Assembly: GCA_964187655.1 (NCBI GenBank)
Contig: CAXLMP010000045.1
Coordinates: forward strand, 1 to 64,000
DNA: 64,000 bases
Direction of reading: 5' to 3'
Origin: Lentimonas sp002292345
GTDB lineage: Bacteria > Verrucomicrobiota > Verrucomicrobiia > Opitutales > Coraliomargaritaceae
The notes under the pieces were generated by a model. That model was given only the letters and a program-made list of their open reading frames with translations, ran no database searches and was not told where the DNA came from. Positions 62,661 through 64,000 of this stretch are shown here, one piece after another; within the stretch, counting starts at the first letter, position 1; each line of letters begins with the position of its first letter. The position numbers were made by a program, and so were the translations under genes.

Positions 62661-63530
62661 TTATCCTCCGGTTTCATCCATTTGACGGCGTTGCCGTTGA
62701 TGGAAAAATCCAGCCAGGGCTGCAACACAATCGCTCCCCACTGGTAGATCCAATAGGTCCACTCCCGACTCCAGCATCGCTTGCTTGAGACGCGCACTAT
62801 GCGCAGGCATCTCGCCACCACCACGGCCGAGATCGATTATGCGTTGCTCATCCGACTCCGAATCCTGCATGCGCACCAGTCCGGCCACCTGCGTATCTAA
62901 TAAGTGCGAATCGCTGAGGTTGACGGCATTGACGTCGTGACGAAAGGCTAAGGCTTGCAGTTCTTGCACATAGCCGTCGGTCATAAAATCGGATACCACA
63001 AACACGATCGAATGCTTACGCGCCATCTGGCCAAAGCGCCCCAACATCTGTGTAAAATCTGTGCCACGCCCCTGCGGCTTAAAGTGTATCAGCGCATCCA
63101 TAATCCGCATCGCGTGACTGCGCCCTTTGCCTGGTGGTACAATCTTTTCAATACGATCTGAAAATAAAATTAGGCTAATACGATCGTGATTTTTAACCGC
63201 AGCCAAGGTCAGCAACGCACACACCTCGGCCATCGTCTTGCGCTTGCGCCCATCAGCATCGTGCAACATTGACGCCGATACATCGACCAACAAGTAAATG
63301 AACTGCTCACGCTCCTCAATGTAGCGTTTAATATGTGGCTCACCCGTACGCGCAGTGACTTTCCAGTCCATCGAGCGCACATCGTCGCCTGGTTGATACG
63401 GACGCACGTCCTCAAACTCGACACCACGCCCCCGAAATACTGAACGGTACTCACCCGCAAGTAAATGCTCCACCGGACGGCGACACTTCAGCTCCAGCAA
63501 ATTCAGCTGACTCTCTAGTTCACTTAACAC
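62661..63530 (-). CDS. DUF58 domain protein of the Bat operon
   Basis: 289 residues, soluble. DUF58 core VEFEDVRPYQPGDDVRSMDW (about 36-55) and HIKRYIEEREQFIYLLVDVS with a vWA-like DVSASM and VVSDFMTD, so a partial MIDAS survives. No membrane span, unlike the 6144-7295 homologue. The stop is three bases from the next gene, and its 5' end is eight bases from moxR. Confidence 0.9.
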   Translation of the reverse strand: MLSELESQLNLLELKCRRPVEHLLAGEYRSVFRGRGVEFEDVRPYQPGDDVRSMDWKVTARTGEPHIKRYIEEREQFIYLLVDVSASMLHDADGRKRKTMAEVCALLTLAAVKNHDRISLILFSDRIEKIVPPGKGRSHAMRIMDALIHFKPQGRGTDFTQMLGRFGQMARKHSIVFVVSDFMTDGYVQELQALAFRHDVNAVNLSDSHLLDTQVAGLVRMQDSESDEQRIIDLGRGGGEMPAHSARLKQAMLESGVDLLDLPVGSDCVAALAGFFHQRQRRQMDETGG

Positions 63531-63538
63531 GATGCTAT

Positions 63539-64000
63539 TTAACTCAGCGACTCCGAAACAGGCACCTTGGCTAGAATCTGGTTGAGTAGATCATCCGAAG
63601 TGATCGATTCCGCTTCTGCACGATACGAAATCGCCAGACGGTGGCGCAGTAGGTCATGCGCCACATCTTTCACATCTTGAGGAATCACATAGTCACGCTG
63701 TTGCATCAACGCATGCCCGCGAGCAACCAACGATAGATAAATCGAAGCTCGCGGCGAAGCGCCAAAGCGCAAATAACGACCCAGATCCAAATCATATTTC
63801 TCAGGGTGCCGTGTCGCATCCACTAGGCGTAAAATATAGCGCTCTACCTTCTCATCGATAAAGACCGTCTCCATTGTTGCGCGCATCTCCATTAATTCTT
63901 CAATCGTCAATATTGGCTCAACCGTCAGCGTCGGCTCGGTTTTGGCCATTCGCTGCATCACGATCAACTCCTCGTCCATCGACGGATATCCAACCTTGAG
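63539..64000 (-). CDS. MoxR-family ATPase of the Bat operon (5' end cut)
   Basis: The frame continues unbroken through the right edge; residues before Met at 63979 read LKVGYPS, which continues the MoxR pattern RI.VGYPS.EEE, so this is the C-terminal portion only (153 residues). Recognisable parts: RYILRLVDATRHPEKYDLD, FGASPRASIYLSLVARGHAL and VIPQDVKDVAHDLLRHRLAISY, the MoxR lid domain. The Walker motifs lie outside the window. It would energise the Bat complex encoded downstream. Confidence 0.88.
   Translation of the reverse strand, partial: LKVGYPSMDEELIVMQRMAKTEPTLTVEPILTIEELMEMRATMETVFIDEKVERYILRLVDATRHPEKYDLDLGRYLRFGASPRASIYLSLVARGHALMQQRDYVIPQDVKDVAHDLLRHRLAISYRAEAESITSDDLLNQILAKVPVSESLS

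Overview
This window looks like chromosomal DNA of moderate GC content from a member of the PVC group, most likely Verrucomicrobiota of the Opitutales/Puniceicoccales type. That placement is inferred from gene content and protein style (a FabD with a GLSLGE nucleophile elbow, fused Bat proteins, single-gene glycolytic units, few Shine-Dalgarno sites). No rRNA or tRNA gene is present to confirm it. Almost all genes are housekeeping. I see no phage, insertion sequence, integrase or CRISPR array.

Layout. 1-4425 (minus) holds the pseudopilin end of a type II secretion operon (gspG, gspH-, gspI-, gspJ-like, gspK and a gspL/pilM-like gene cut by the left edge), preceded by a stand-alone response regulator. 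5154-9480 (plus) is a MoxR / DUF58 / TgpA-type transglutaminase operon. 9484-11701 (minus) is tsaE-thiL-xth. 12128-14520 (plus) holds three type IV prepilin-like genes behind a 426-bp non-coding leader with a plausible structured RNA. Then come mnmA, a GH13 debranching-type amylase and a fatty acid desaturase.

19755-28805 (plus) carries gap, pgk and tpiA, each followed by its own hairpin/T-tract, then fabD, lepA-lepB and a flavoprotein. malQ follows. A minus-strand operon fur-like / TPR / ABC exporter / priA occupies 30558-35442. After it come rplU-rpmA, a small membrane protein, a SWIM-SNF2 helicase (minus), a SulP transporter plus universal stress protein, galM, an ABC-F protein (uup), a second HI0933-family flavoprotein, a SUI1/YciH factor, and the complete 2-oxoglutarate dehydrogenase set sucA-sucB-lpdA.

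The right end (minus) has an orphan ParA-type ATPase paired with an unrecognised helical protein. It ends in a compact Bat (aerotolerance-type) operon, moxR / DUF58 / DUF4381-like / batA / batB-batC fusion / batD-batE fusion, cut by the right edge. The window therefore contains two separate MoxR-DUF58 modules with different partners.

The best candidates for something undescribed are: the ParA plus partner pair with its repeated GLFG C-terminal tail; a pair of TGACGTCA-centred direct repeats upstream of sucA with a related half-site upstream of sucB; terminator-like hairpins placed directly before the sulP start and before a small membrane-protein gene; and the structured leader of the pilin cluster. 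All function calls rest on reading motifs by eye; no database search was possible.
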